A stretch of 64,000 nucleotides of DNA from Pyrrhoderma lamaoense (GCA_002794735.1 NBAZ01000020.1:1-64000); one strand, 5' to 3'; positions 12,711 to 24,355 are shown, counted from the first letter of the stretch. The notes: a model not told the origin generated them from the letters alone. Numbers and translations are program-made.

Positions 12711-13452
12711 TGTAGAACCAATTAAGTAGATAGCCGGTCGTAGTGCATTTGTGCCACACTTTGTGACTCGCCTGGAGAGTCCATTATCACTATATTTCCT
12801 TAAACTCGCCCGCGTTTCCGGCCCACGTCTCTTACTATTTGGCTTCATTGCTTACTCTTACCCGAGGATAGAGTTTGTTTATATGGCCTCTCGTTTCTGA
12901 TAGCTTAATACTTCCGTCCAGTGGCATATGGCCGTCTTGAAACCATACTTCATCTTAATATCTACCCTTTATCCCACGTTTTGCTTTATAATCCTACAGA
13001 CTTGAGGCCGTAGTGAAGGAAAACCCTTTCTGTTCTATCAATTCCTCCCCTCCCCCCCCAAAGTAGCTGTCTGATGGTCTCCTGTACTCTTTATCACTGC
13101 TCTGCTGCTTATTAGGTTGCCTAGATGCCTGATGAGTTTGTAACACTCTGACTGTACTGCAAGTCGACCGGACGGACAGAAATACATACACTTTTATCTC
13201 AAACTAAAACTTTGGTCAAGGCTCTATTCTATACGTTTCTATTGCTTTTACTGGTCTGTGAAGTCTCAGCTCGCCCCAATCGCCCCAAGGTCTCTATCTT
13301 TCTCTGCGCACCGGCCGAAGTCCAATTTCTTGCTTTTTAGCCCCCAATACTGGGTCATAGCATCGTGTCTGGTGTAGGCAGATTCTAAACCCCAAGCCCC
13401 CGCCACTAAACACGACTGAAAAGTCCAGTCCTGACCTAAAGTTTAGTTTTCA
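12711..13452 (-). mobile_element. LTR-like insertion inside X copy D (left)
   Basis: This 742-bp element on the minus strand starts TGAAAACTAAACTTTAGG and ends GGTTCTACA. It interrupts X copy D within the sequence that reads GTATGATGT...TTG in other copies. The same insertion is present in the right arm (50505-51232), so it predates the arm duplication or was copied by gene conversion. It contains a C/G homopolymer near 13050. Confidence 0.6.
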
Positions 13453-14145
13453 TCATGCATTCCAAGAGATTCATTCAATTCATGAGTACGGAAGTGAGCT
13501 GCGTTGATATTAGTGAGGTGCTATTTCTGAGTGAGAGAAGTACATGGTTGAGATTCTGAGAAGGAATACTCTGTTGAAAACGTGAATCTGGAAGGTTTTA
13601 GTGACCTAAATAAAGTCAACAAAGACAAACAGAAGGACCTGCCTGGTCCCGTGACCGTGTGTATAACTTGATATCGATTAACCAGGCTGGCGCACTGCAC
13701 CCAGGACGGAATGTCAGATTCCTGACCCTCGCCCATAGGTGACAGATTATGTATGCCACTTTGGACGAAGACATCTTGCATAAACCCCTGCTCTAGGAGA
13801 TCTGAACCTAGACTGAGCTCGGCATAGTGACCTCCATGAGTCAAGTCGTAGTAGCTCGAGCTAGATGGAGTTGGAGCAGGTGGGGCAGGGTAGATTCCAT
13901 GAGTCGATACTGGGACGTTGCCCAATGGAAGTATATATTTCATTGTGTTTGTAGTTGTCTGCAGAATCTTAAGTTCTACATTTCTTTAGAGGTGCGTCGA
14001 GGAGCGCCTCTGGTTGCGTCCTCTTCCGCTCTCTGAGGTAGAACTCCCTTTCATGTATCCCGGGAGGACCACCATGAATCTGGAAGGTGTCGTTGGGCTT
14101 GTTTTCTTGTCTGAGCATGAATAGATGAGGAAAGGAGAAGGACAT
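13453..14145 (-). pseudogene. X-family copy D, 5' part, left arm
   Basis: The ATG at 14145 begins MSFSFPHLFMLRQENKPND. The basic RERKRTQPE motif is present, but the frame stops at TAA directly after KKCRT (about 13970), where intact copies read CRIQD. Downstream, the frame through LPLGNVPVSTHGIY...DIPSWVQ and the TVTGP splice region is still readable. Exon 2 is cut by the insertion at 13452. The same TAA occurs in the right-arm copy. Confidence 0.75.
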
Positions 14146-14315
14146 TGTGAGGAGAATGGTGAAGTAGTCGAGGACTGAGGAAATCTGTCCTGAGACAATT
14201 GTCCTATTTATCCTGCTCGGCAAGAATGCCTAGGTGCAGGGTGCATTTTTATTGATGGAATATTATGTCAGGTACAAATATCCTCCGGATGCTCATGGCT
14301 TATACTCGACCAAGA

Positions 14316-14328
14316 TCTCGTTCCGAGA
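14316..14328 (-). promoter_or_regulatory. X-family promoter palindrome, copy D left
   Basis: TCTCGTTCCGAGA, a perfect 13-bp palindrome, lies 171 bp upstream of the copy D ATG at 14145. Confidence 0.55.
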
Positions 14329-14534
14329 TTTTTTTATGGTAGCGGGAATCTCTCAATAGCTTTTATCGATTATTAAATTGGGCATTATTGGAAGGAATCG
14401 AGATCACACAGTTCGAGGCTACTGAACACTGCAGTGTTCTTCTTTTTATTTTCTCTCTTTTCTATAGCCTGCAATGATGGGCTCAGTGCCTATTGTATAG
14501 TTTCTTCAATACAGAAGACAGAACGATATCTATA

Positions 14535-15492
14535 CCGCTGGTACGGGTGTAGCCACACTCACCTTTATCCGGGAAACCTGAGAGTGCCCCATTATGCCAG
14601 AACTCTCTGAAGAGGGCAGTGATGGTTGTGTAGGGGAAGCTATCTGTATCGTGGATATGGATTTAGTATCGTGTATGAGACTATCGTCTCAAACACATTG
14701 TGGATATGGGATCTGCTGGTTTCGGGTAATAATCCCGGCAACGTGGTTGATTCAGGATGACTAGCGTCGTTCACCCACGTAGGAATTGAGGGACCGGAAT
14801 GAACCATATTTGCGTTGGTAAGGGGGAGCGGTTGCTGAATGGGAGTGGTACATGGACGAGGTTCTGAGAAGGAATACTCTTCTGTGTGACATGATTGAGT
14901 TTCCAATGTCACTCTCAACAAAGTCCTCTCTGAAGAAGAAGGAAGGCCTGCGGTGTTTGAACGACTACATGCGCAGCCAGCAGAGCCATTGCTGGATCAA
15001 GTCCATGACTGGATAGAGGTTTTAATGAGTGCAATGGTCCATAGATAAACATCACAAATAGATACAAAGATAGATATAAGGACTTACTTGGTCTCGTGCC
15101 CGTGCCTGTAGCTCCATATCGATCAGACCGAATGGCGACCTCTGCCTGGTCTAATGTATACGAAGTATCCAGGACTGAAATTCAAACGTCTGGCCAACGT
15201 CCAGAGGAGACAGACCAAGCACTCCATTCTGGACGAGGACTCCTTTCTCTAACCCGTGTTGTCCTCCTAGACTGGGGCCGGCATAATGATTAGCTCGGGA
15301 CAAATCTTAGTTCGAGATTGACGGAGCAGGTGGGACAGGTTGGAGATCAATAGACGATACAGGGGCGTTGCCCAAAGGAAGTGTAAACATTTCATCGTTT
15401 TTGCAGTTGTCTGCAGAATTTGGGGTTAAATATCTCTTTAGTGGCGCGTCAAGGAGCACTATCGAAGGAGTATAGAGGGACATTCTGTAGGT
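14535..15492 (-). pseudogene. X-family copy E, left arm, 5'-truncated
   Basis: Exon 1 sequence begins only at LLDAPLKRYL, so the usual start and KRKR motif are missing. It reads through LPLGNAPVSS and stops near the SISN position. The exon 2 part (about 14535-14960) has SPSIPTWVNDASHPES-like sequence and SSGIMGHSQVSRIK, but the basic tail is gone. A short ATG frame (MSLYTPSIVLLDAP) spans the truncation point. The mirror copy is at 48498-49445. Confidence 0.65.
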
Positions 15493-16981
15493 GTGTACTT
15501 GATCGAGGATGAGCTTGAGGTAGTACCCTGTTATTTCTACAAAGTGCTTTAATACCAAGGAAAGATTCTGTGACGGGCAGGGTACAAAGATTGTTGAGAC
15601 ACATAAGTGTGCGGATATGCACAATTTTGGATGAGATTTGGTACAAATGACTCGACTATTGCATGTGTATTCATAGCATTGCACCAGAAAGAGAGTTCAG
15701 AAGCATGATAGATAAAGTGCACCATCAAAGTTTGATGTTAACCGGATAATATACAACAACATCGCATTATCAGTGGATTTCAAGTATCGGTCGGATGTAT
15801 ATACATTCTACAGAGGACAAAGTAAGTGCAAAGCATAGAATAAAGTGAGTGTTGTAGTTCATAGCACTACTCGAGCACAGTGACGCATGATAAGGTTAGA
15901 ACTCGAGAACCAAAGGATCGTGATTGGAGTCAAATATTCAATGGCAGCAAATGATGAAACATATCAGGTGCTCGCTTCTTCAATCCCAAATAACCCATTC
16001 TTAGAATTAAGCAATAAAAGTGATGATCATCTCGATCGAGTTTCAACTTACAACCTGCTCTCTTATCGAAGGACGGGAGGCAAGATTATGATTGTTTCAA
16101 GATTTCTGAAGATGCAACTGAGCTTCAGCAGAGAGCCTTCAGTATATTATCATGTGCTCACATTTTAGCCCCCAATAGGTTAATTATCATTCTTGATAAA
16201 AGCAAAATAACACGAGCAACTATCTTCCCTCGTGCAGATCATCGAACAGATATTTTCGATGTAATACAGCTCACTACACATTAGAGACTCTGTAGGTACA
16301 TTCTGATAAGAAGTGCTCGGTCATAAAGCCGTGGGCGGCCTGCTAGACTGAGCTTATTGAGCAATTATCACTGTAACATAATTAGAATTAATGATGCTAC
16401 TATTGGATGACCCCTGAGCATCTACTCGCAACCTCAGCGTTGTTCAATGACAGGCTGTACTAGAATATATATTAACTTGAATTAACGTATTTTCTAAGTC
16501 GCCAGTGATATAGCTCTGATACATACTAATATTTTCCTATGCTTCGCAATCAACGTTAGTGATATGAAAGATATCCTCCTCTCATGAGCAAGATGACAGA
16601 AACTGATGTTGAGTCATTGAGGGGAATGAAGATTAAGTCGAGGAGTGGGAGGCCATTGCGTGATAGCTATGCTTTGACCCTGCTTGGCGGGAGTATCCAG
16701 GGTGTTTTCTGATGTCTTAGTTTATCAAGGTATAGGTATCTTCCGGAGGTTCATGGCTTTAACTTGATTAAGATCTTGTCCTGAAGAATCTATGTGTATT
16801 GATCGTTCAATAGCCCTTATAAAATATGATATCAGGCTCTGATGGAGGGAATCGGGAGCCAACGATTCGTATGACCACTCCTGGATGTATTACACTTTCA
16901 CCCTTTTTAGATGTTATACTGTATAACTAGTCTGCTACATACAAGTACAGTAAGATACTATATAGTAGAAAACGACGTCTT
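15493..16981. other. Intergenic DNA between copies E and F
   Basis: The segment is mirrored at about 47000-48495, and part is directly repeated at 41270-42625. Apart from the short open frame at 15887-16168 I see no gene. Confidence 0.5.
15887..16168 (+). CDS. Small hypothetical ORF (93 aa), duplicated in both arms
   Basis: I do not recognise it. It has a true ATG, no obvious domain, and starts MIRLELENQRIVIGVKYS. The right-arm copy (47811-48092, minus) appears to differ by a single Asn/Asp change. A third copy near 41930-42210 (minus) has frame-breaking differences. The near-identity may only reflect recent duplication, so coding status is doubtful. Confidence 0.25.
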   Translation: MIRLELENQRIVIGVKYSMAANDETYQVLASSIPNNPFLELSNKSDDHLDRVSTYNLLSYRRTGGKIMIVSRFLKMQLSFSREPSVYYHVLTF

Positions 16982-18369
16982 CTATTTGCTTACTAGACTG
17001 GAAAGTGGATCGGGTACAAACTCGATACGTCGGTAAGTACCTGTCTGGATATTCGAGTTCCCACATCCTGTCTTCTTCTTTTTGTTCCGTGTCCTCTTAG
17101 CCTTCCGCCCACCAGCACCTTTCACATTCACATCTTTGACGGATACAGGAGTTTCCACACATCCCTTTATTTGTCCAAGCTGAGAGGGCTCCGTGATCCC
17201 AGAACTCTCTGAAGAGACCAATGACATTTGTGCAGGGGGAGGTATCAGTATCGGCGACACGAGATTATTGGATGATATAAAAATATTTCTTCCAGGAATT
17301 TGGGAGAGGTTGGCTTGTTGGGAAGCGGGTGATGAATATGGTGGCGCGAGTAGCCCAAAGTGACTGGTGTCGTTCACCCATGTTGGCATTGAAGATTGGA
17401 TACCAGTGGTATCGGTCCATGTAGAATTGGCCAGCGAGGTGAAAGGATCAATCTACATTTTCACTGTCAGCTTCAACAACGTCTCGATATTTGTGGTAGC
17501 GTTACATACATCGTATGGTGCAAGTCCATTACCTTCAACATTTTCAATTCTGCATTTTGCATTTGGATCTTTTCTGACTTTCCCGTTCCTTTTCGATCTG
17601 GCCAATCTACTGATTGGCTCCTCCACAGGCAATACATCATACAAACTGAGAGATTGATTCATGTACTGCATGAGTCCGGGAGTGAACTGCGTTGAAATCG
17701 GTAAGGAGCCGCTGCTGGGTGGGAGAGGTGCATCTTTTTGATATTGATTAGTTTCGCTCTGTTGAGAGTTCCCGAATAATACTAAATCTGAGAACGGAAG
17801 GTTTTAGTTGATGCGATGAATCATAGATACAAAAATAACAAAGACAAACAGAAGGACTTACTTGGTCCCGTGACCGTGTGTGTATCTTGGTATCGATTGT
17901 CCAGAATAGCGCAGCTGTCGCCCTGCACCCAGGGCGGAATGTCAAACGCTTGACCAACGTCCAGAGGAGACAGACCATATAGCCCATCCTGGACGAGGGC
18001 TTGAAGATCTGAAGCACTGACGTGGTGTACTCCTTGACCGAGCTCGGCATCATGATTGCCATTCGGCAAATCGAGGAAGCAGTTCGAGCTCGATGGAACA
18101 GGTGGGGCAGGGTGTAGGTTAAGGGTCGATACGTGGGCGTTGCCCAACGGAAGTGTAAATGTTTCCTTATGATTGCGGTTGTCCGCAATATATTGGGTTT
18201 TACATTTCTTTTGAGGCGCGTTAAGAAGCACCTCTGTCTGCGTCCTCTTTCGCTTTCTGGGGAATAGCTCCCCTTCTTGTAGCCCGGAAGGATCACCATG
18301 GATCTGGGGGGTGTTGTTGAGCTGGTTTTCTTGTCCGAGCATGAATGGGTGAGGAAAGGAGAAGGACAT
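16982..18369 (-). CDS. X-family protein, F-type, left arm (intact after splicing)
   Basis: The exons are 18369-17862, 17787-17510 and 17452-16982, with phases that fit exactly, giving 418 aa. Function is not recognised. The product has MSFSFPHPFMLGQEN, a basic PRKRKRTQTEV and PQKKCKT region (about residues 35-65), a Pro/Ser-rich middle, QFTPGLMQYMNQ, the conserved ISRLARSKRNGKVRKD, and a Lys/Arg-rich end (KRTRNKKKKTG) closing with TGTYRRIEFVPDP. The second intron (17509-17453, 57 nt: GTATGT donor, CTGAC branch-like motif, TAG acceptor) removes an in-frame TAG. Without splicing the protein would end early. The usual upstream palindrome and TATA-like box are present. The likely location is the nucleus, by inference from the basic motifs. 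Confidence 0.72.
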
Positions 18370-18423
18370 TGGGGAGAATGAGGATGTAGTCGAGGACTGA
18401 GGGAATCTGCTCTGAGACAATTG

Positions 18424-18550
18424 TCCTATTTATCCTGCTCGGCAAGAATGCCTAGATGCAGGGTACTTTTTTACTGATGGAATATTATGTCAGGTACAAG
18501 TATCCTCCGGATGCTCATGGCTTATACTCGACCAAGATCTCGTTCCGAGA
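18424..18550 (-). promoter_or_regulatory. X-family promoter module, copy F left
   Basis: The palindrome TCTCGTTCCGAGA is at 18538-18550, 169 bp upstream of the ATG. A TATA-like box (CTATTTATC on plus, about 18426-18434) and a GACAATTGTC palindrome lie beside it. Confidence 0.65.
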
Positions 18551-21290
18551 ATTCTATGTTGGCGGGGATCACTCATTAGCTTTTATGAAATATGGAATAG
18601 GGATCTTGTTGTAATATACCGAGATCCCTGGAGTTTAGGCTACTTAGCCGCTATTGTGATGTTCTTCTGATGGATTGATAGAGTGGCTAGGCCATCTTCT
18701 ATTGTATATTTTGTTTGATATCGAATACAGACCAAGATCATGTGAATGTGAATGCGGTTTTTTTAAGGATAGCTACGTCTGTCTACTATTCTGTCATCCA
18801 GTTATCTCTATTCTAAAAATTCACAAATATTCATCAAGTAATAGGGCCAGGATTGTTCATAAACCGTCACGGCAGCGACATATACTATAGTTTTGATGAA
18901 TTGTATACGATAGGAGGACGATTACAAAAAAGTGATTGGACGTAGATTGGCTCCGGCATGCTGTGTCCAGAGTTAAGTGGTCAATATTTCTAGGATATGC
19001 GATCCAAATTTTTTTGTGATCCTATTCACCCCCGTGAGAGGGATCGAGATGTAAGGAAGATTGAAGTTGAGAGGGACGAAGCTATTGCGGGGGTGTATGT
19101 AGAATGGAAGGATGCTAGACTGTACTTCGATAGGGATCTTGATATGACACAAACCCTATTATTCTGTGGTGTTAAGCAGTTAGCGAGGATATGTTATCCA
19201 TAACCATGCTTCTTTTCTATTGTCTACTTTTACCAACTTGCACCCCTCACACGATAACCACTCGGAGTCCGTCCTTCGAAAAAACAATTTGCGATAAAAT
19301 GACCCTGTGATTTATTCCATGATTCTTTTTACGTTCTACCCGTCATACATATTCTAGACTCCGTGATAAATCACCTGTATTGAAATAATACACGGATTGG
19401 CCATGCCGCGAGGACCTAGTCGTAATTATTTATCGAATAAGAAGCAAGGCTATGCCAGGAAGAACAAGGAACGTCAGGCAATGTGGTGACGCAAGGGCCA
19501 TGTTTAAGCAATGCCGAGTGAAATCTCCAGGCTTCGAATTGCGGTATGTGCATACAAAGAACTTCTTCGACGAACACTAATAAGCCACCACCATTCAATC
19601 CGATCAACCTTAGTGTTATATTGGCTTTAACGATATATTAGTTTGCGTATCCCCACTTCCACTGGTGTGGTAAAACAATATGTAACCGTGGTACTGTCCT
19701 TGGAATAATATAGACTAGAATGATGGTTGATGTAGTGCGGAGCACGTGTGGTACCACTCAAGTCGTAGCACCTCTCAGGCGTACTATGCTTCAAGTCGTT
19801 TACAATGTACTATAAGCATTCATACTAGGAGACATGCACGTAAGAAACACATTAAAAATGGACCTACTTTCTTTCATGGGACTCATCAAGTGTTAACGAC
19901 CTTTCTTTTCGTGATCAGTAGCTTTCAACCCCCCATTGAGAACAATAGAGCGAAATAGCGTGTGAATTATCATATCGTGCATAAATCAACTGTGACCTAG
20001 ACTACTCTGCCTTGTGTAATCTCCATTCTCTTATCTGCTTAACTCGAAACATGACACAACTTCGTCAATTATATTATTCAATAATCTGCGAGATACATTC
20101 ACTAATCCATCCTGCATTTTCCTACACTGAAACCTTGCAAAGACACTCCGTAACAGTGATTACAGATGCAGGGAACATTGGATGCAGGGAACATTGTGAA
20201 TACAAAAACGAAACATCAGGCCAATACTGGAAAGTGTTTGTATGCATAACAATTCTACTCTCAACGGTGTTACTATTTTTAAATATAGTTACTTATCATG
20301 AGGACAGTTGATCAATACAAAACTAAAATCAGCTGAACTCTCAACGTCATGCATCAAGATTATTGGAACGCTGAAGCTAAGAGCTACGAACTTCAGCGGG
20401 AGGTACAGTTACTTCACAATAGTGAGTGGTTGAAGAAGTCATCAGCTATAGAAGGAAGTTTTCTTTTTTCTTAGAATAAGTGGACTGTTCGATCTAAGGG
20501 AACTCGTTACACGATTCCAGGGGTTATCTTCTATGGCTAAAAGACATTAGATATTGGTAATAGACACATGCTGTAATTGATGGCAACGCAGATAGTACCA
20601 TCACATCTTGCGTTACGTGAAGCCTAGACACGTTTATACCTAATCTCAAGACACCCTTTCTCCTATCTAAGCTGTTGTATGGACAATGATGTGGATATGC
20701 GAATGTACGTTCGGATTTATGTATCGGGTCGTAGATGACGGGATTACATGAATTCTTGTTGTTTCTATAACCGTAGTTGATATACATATCGAGCTTGATC
20801 CAGCTAAAGCACCCAAGAAGTCGGTATTCTACAGTGAGGCATACCTATGAATTCCAGGCTCTAGTAAGTATACGTAAGTGAATTCTCGGGTCCTTAGCGT
20901 TCCTACGTATACCTAGGTCGATAACTGGAGAAACATTAATGACGGTCATGAAAACATATGATGCTTTGTAATGATTTTCCTTACAATCATTTATTCGAAA
21001 TTTGCGCAGCAAATATATATAAATGAGGAGAAATCAAGCTAATTCCAGATACATATACATAGGAAGTAGTCATCATAAGTCAAAACTTGTAGTAAATCTA
21101 ACTCGCAGGAAGCTGATTATTCGTTTCTTAAATTGATAACTCAAGTCTAGAATAGGAATGCAAATAAGGGTCGATAATTTTGATCTCGGAATCAAATCAA
21201 ACATACGTGATTAAGTCAAATTTATAACCCTTTTAAAAATCAGCAAAGAGGCTTTTGCAATATTCGATTACATGCACTCTCATTACTTTC
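18551..21290. other. Repeated upstream DNA of copy F, inner end of left arm
   Basis: Several open stretches run away from gene F on plus (18675-18890; 18997-19203, which reads RDVRKIEVERDEAIAGVYVE; 20012-20311). Related DNA lies upstream of the other B/F-type copies. Stops and frame breaks differ between copies, so this may be a dead or multi-exon divergent gene. A 15-bp direct duplication near 20165-20195 is absent on the right. No gene is called. Confidence 0.4.
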
Positions 21291-21479
21291 ACACTGTCCC
21301 AATATGGCAAACTTTATTTCTTGTTTACAAGGGATTATAACATAATTTCTTGACATTTGGTTTGCAGAAATATGCTTCCTCCTTTCATGACGTACGAAGC
21401 ATACGTACATGTACATATAAAAGCCCTGCGACTATCCCAAAGCTTTGTTATCCCCCTTGAGGAGTAAAGGAAATTAAGA

Positions 21480-21719
21480 ATGTCGACTTCGAATTCACCA
21501 GATACGAAAACACCAACGGTTTCCAGCCTTGTCCGCCATTCTACTAAAGCAGCAGTGCTCGATGTTAGCGACTCAAACCCGAAATCCGAGAAAAAACAGT
21601 CAAGTACTAAACTGATTAAGAATCCATTGCAAAAGGGCATACAAGGCGCCACTGCTACGGCACTTGACCCATATAGAACAATGGTTAGGAAAAGTAAAGA
21701 GGAAGGTGGTCGTACTTAA
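21480..21719 (+). CDS. Small hypothetical ORF at core boundary (79 aa)
   Basis: I do not recognise it. The ATG at 21480 gives MSTSNSPDTKTPTVSS and the end is SKEEGGRT. It is hydrophilic with no membrane segment or known motif. It lies just inside the single-copy core, close to the left arm end, and converges with the SMR gene. An overlapping minus-strand frame (21335-21652) is the alternative. Coding status is uncertain. Confidence 0.3.
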   Translation: MSTSNSPDTKTPTVSSLVRHSTKAAVLDVSDSNPKSEKKQSSTKLIKNPLQKGIQGATATALDPYRTMVRKSKEEGGRT

Positions 21720-21994
21720 TACAAAGAGGAGAAAGAATGACTTTTGTCTGCTAAGATATATAGAAGTAGTAAACGTACATAAACTTATTGTATATCGAGA
21801 GTACGATACAACATTAAGAGAAAGATAAGAGGGGACTGATAGGGAGTGGTTCTTGCATGACGAAAGGAATAATCTAGTAAATAAAAGTGCAAAGCAAGTA
21901 CAGAAAGCGACAATATTGATACAAAACGCAGCTCTATTATTCATTTATCAATCCATCTAACGTTTTCAATCATGTACTGTTGATATCATGTGTT

Positions 21995-24355
21995 TCACCT
22001 AGCCCGTCCTTTGACTTCTACTCCAGCATTCCATGTACTGACATCCCAACCTTCATTTCTAAGTGTTTTGACTACGACAGGACCTAAAATAGGAACTCCT
22101 CCGGCAGAGTGTAGTCCTCTGCCCGTCACAATGCGTAATGGTCGCTTTACTGAGACCCATCCTTCGCCAAGGACCTCACGAATGATAGTGATTGCTTCAG
22201 CAGAAGTACAATGATGAACATCAATAACGTCCGTGTTATGATCGGGCGTAGAGTATCTGTTTAGGGGTGTCGTAAAGGATGAATTAATCAATAAAAGCGG
22301 TATGATATGTAGCCCAATAAAAATAATACTAACCTCTTTTCTTCGACCAGTTCCCTGACAGCATCCATCTGCAGTGCTCGAGCCTGGGTAGCATGCTTCT
22401 GAGCTTCCATAGCATAATACATCGCCACCTCCCCACCACGTCCCCTTGCCCCACCTCTCCCACTCAACCCATTCCCGCCTCTCCAGTGTCGAGAAGCAGT
22501 GCGTAAAGCATCAGCCTGCCGTTCCCTACAAGCATCAATACGCGCTTTATAGTCCCTTCCCAACACTGCGGCACTTCGATTTGTGACAGACATCGTTCGA
22601 AACGAGTTGACCGCGGGAATAATCGACGACGATGACTGATTGGTGGGTAAAGGAGATAGAGACGTATATTTGGGCGATGTAGGTGAAGAAAGTGCCTCTT
22701 GCCTCTTTATCTTGGCTTTTACTTTCCTCGGGACGTTTAATGGGTCATAGGCTGGGATATGAGCAGCTAGAGGGTTTATGGCAGGGGCCTTAGGTCGAGC
22801 AGCTCGAACTTCTTGCCAAACATTTTCCGTTCCTCCAGTACTTAAAGGTCCAAGATACATCTGAGTCTGCTTTTTCTCGCTCGGAGATGGTGGAGGACGA
22901 GTACGTGGGACGGTGGATGGAGGGATAACCGGAGACGTCGAAGATGAAGCTAGTACACTCGAATTTCGAGAGGAAGGACTAAGCAGAGGAGAACCAGGAG
23001 AATTAGTATGGTACAGTCCCATTTCTTTTCCTTGCATCCCATCACGATCCATCTCAAAGAGTAGTCGCACAATTTCTAGTACCGTTTCAGGAGAGACGGT
23101 CTCACGTGAATGGGAATGAAGTGCGGATATTGTCGCTAATCCTAGATGCACATCTTTACAAAGTTGGTAGCGTTGATTATCAGATAGGGTATCATATTCA
23201 AAGTCCGGACCGGTTTGTACAATCTCAAGTAGATTTATGAAAAGCTCAGGATTTGCGTCATCTAATTCAATTGGATCCAATTCAGCTTGCTTCGAACGAG
23301 AATGTTGAGATTGAGTGGAAATGGTATACAACGCGGAGCGAAGAGCACTAGCAGGTGTATCGTATTCCGGATTATGGAAGTTGCTTTGAAATAATGCTAT
23401 TGCATCCGACTTTGATGAAGTATCGTGTACTCCAGGTGGGAACAAAAGATCAGATAGATATGTGGAAACTGATAATATTTGGTTCCATGGATCACCGGCA
23501 ACATGACTTGAGGCTGGCCTAGTACGTTGTTTATGGTGCTGCTGTCGGACATCGCTCAAAGCCAAAGTCTTTCCTTTAAATTTAGCCTTCTTCTTATTTG
23601 GAGAAACTGAAGGTCGAGTTGTATGACTAGAATTCCGTTGGTTGATGCTACTGGCCCTTGCTTGTCTGTCGGTTTCTGGGTCGATAAGATTCTTCACATT
23701 TGGTTTGCGTGCCACAACATTGGACCATTCTTCTTCATCAATACCAATATCTAATTCGATATCACGTTCCTTCATTTCACGGATATAATCTTCAGCGAGT
23801 ACTCCCTCAACAATACGTTCCATATCCAACTCGCCATTAGGTCTGATGTTAGACTTAGAAGAGACTTGTGTTTTGAGGTAGTCGTACGACAAATGCGGGA
23901 ACGATGCGCGTAGAAAATTGATGGCGCTTGCGATTTGAGTGTTTTGGGACGATGAACTAGAACCAGATGAGATAGACGACCCGGAAGTGCTTGCTTGTGC
24001 GCCATCGAAAACGCTGTCAGATTCCTCAGTGAAAGCCGAGACAGAAGTAACCTCTACATTATTGTTGGGAGAGTCTACATGGTTATTATTAGCAGAAAAA
24101 TGGGCGTCTTTGTCCTCTTCTACGACGGCTTCTGCAGCTAGTACGGTAAGGAGTTCTTTTATTCGATTTAATTCCTTGAATGTGAGTGTCTCGTCGTCAG
24201 ATCGATCTGCAAGAAATGCAGCGATGAGAGATGTGTCTAATGGTGGACAGAATTCTTTCTATGTAATCGTGAATCGAGATTTAATGATTGGCATCATTCA
24301 CATATAAATGAATCACCTCTAGATCGTCTTGTATTGAGGATATATAGTCTTTCAT
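21995..24355 (-). CDS. SMR-domain protein with DUF1771 (N4BP2/Cue2-like)
   Basis: The exons are 24355-24317, 24258-22334 and 22256-21995, giving 741 aa; intron donors are GTGATT and GTTAGT and acceptors CATAG and AACAG. The N-terminus has MKDYISSIQDDLEKEFCPPL, typical of fungal SMR proteins. A long Ser/Pro-rich middle follows. A DUF1771-type helical segment (ARIDACRERQADALRTASRH ... AQKHATQARAL) precedes a C-terminal SMR domain with VIDVHHCTSAEAI and TGRGLHSAGGVP. SMR domains of this class are nucleic-acid nicking or binding modules; relatives act in translation quality control (Cue2/NONU-1-like mRNA cleavage at stalled ribosomes). That role is inferred from the family. The gene is divergent from the DUF2015 gene with about 200 bp between starts. 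Confidence 0.85.

Larger units (their letters stand above)
1..21290 (+). repeat. Left arm of ~21-kb imperfect inverted repeat
   Basis: The whole segment reappears reverse-complemented at about 42635-63025. Matched landmarks include the coiled-coil gene (1-810 with 62214-63025), the A, B, C, D, E and F copies of the X family, the intergenic DNA between them, and the inner end (about 21230-21290 with about 42635-42700). The arm runs off the left window edge, so its true length is larger. Similarity by eye is very high around the F and C copies and lower at about 18.4-21.3 kb. The arms differ by base changes, small indels and one 746-bp insertion, so this is not a trivially copied assembly segment. 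Confidence 0.9.

Noticed and set aside
17453..17509. Programmed stop-codon readthrough at the F-type TAG
   Set aside because: The same TAG is the last three bases of a well-formed 57-nt intron in phase 0, so splicing explains the open downstream frame more simply.
20160..20200. 15-bp tandem duplication (GATGCAGGGAACATT twice)
   Set aside because: Only two units, present in one arm, in non-coding repeated DNA; it looks like ordinary replication slippage. There is no CRISPR-like array anywhere in the window.
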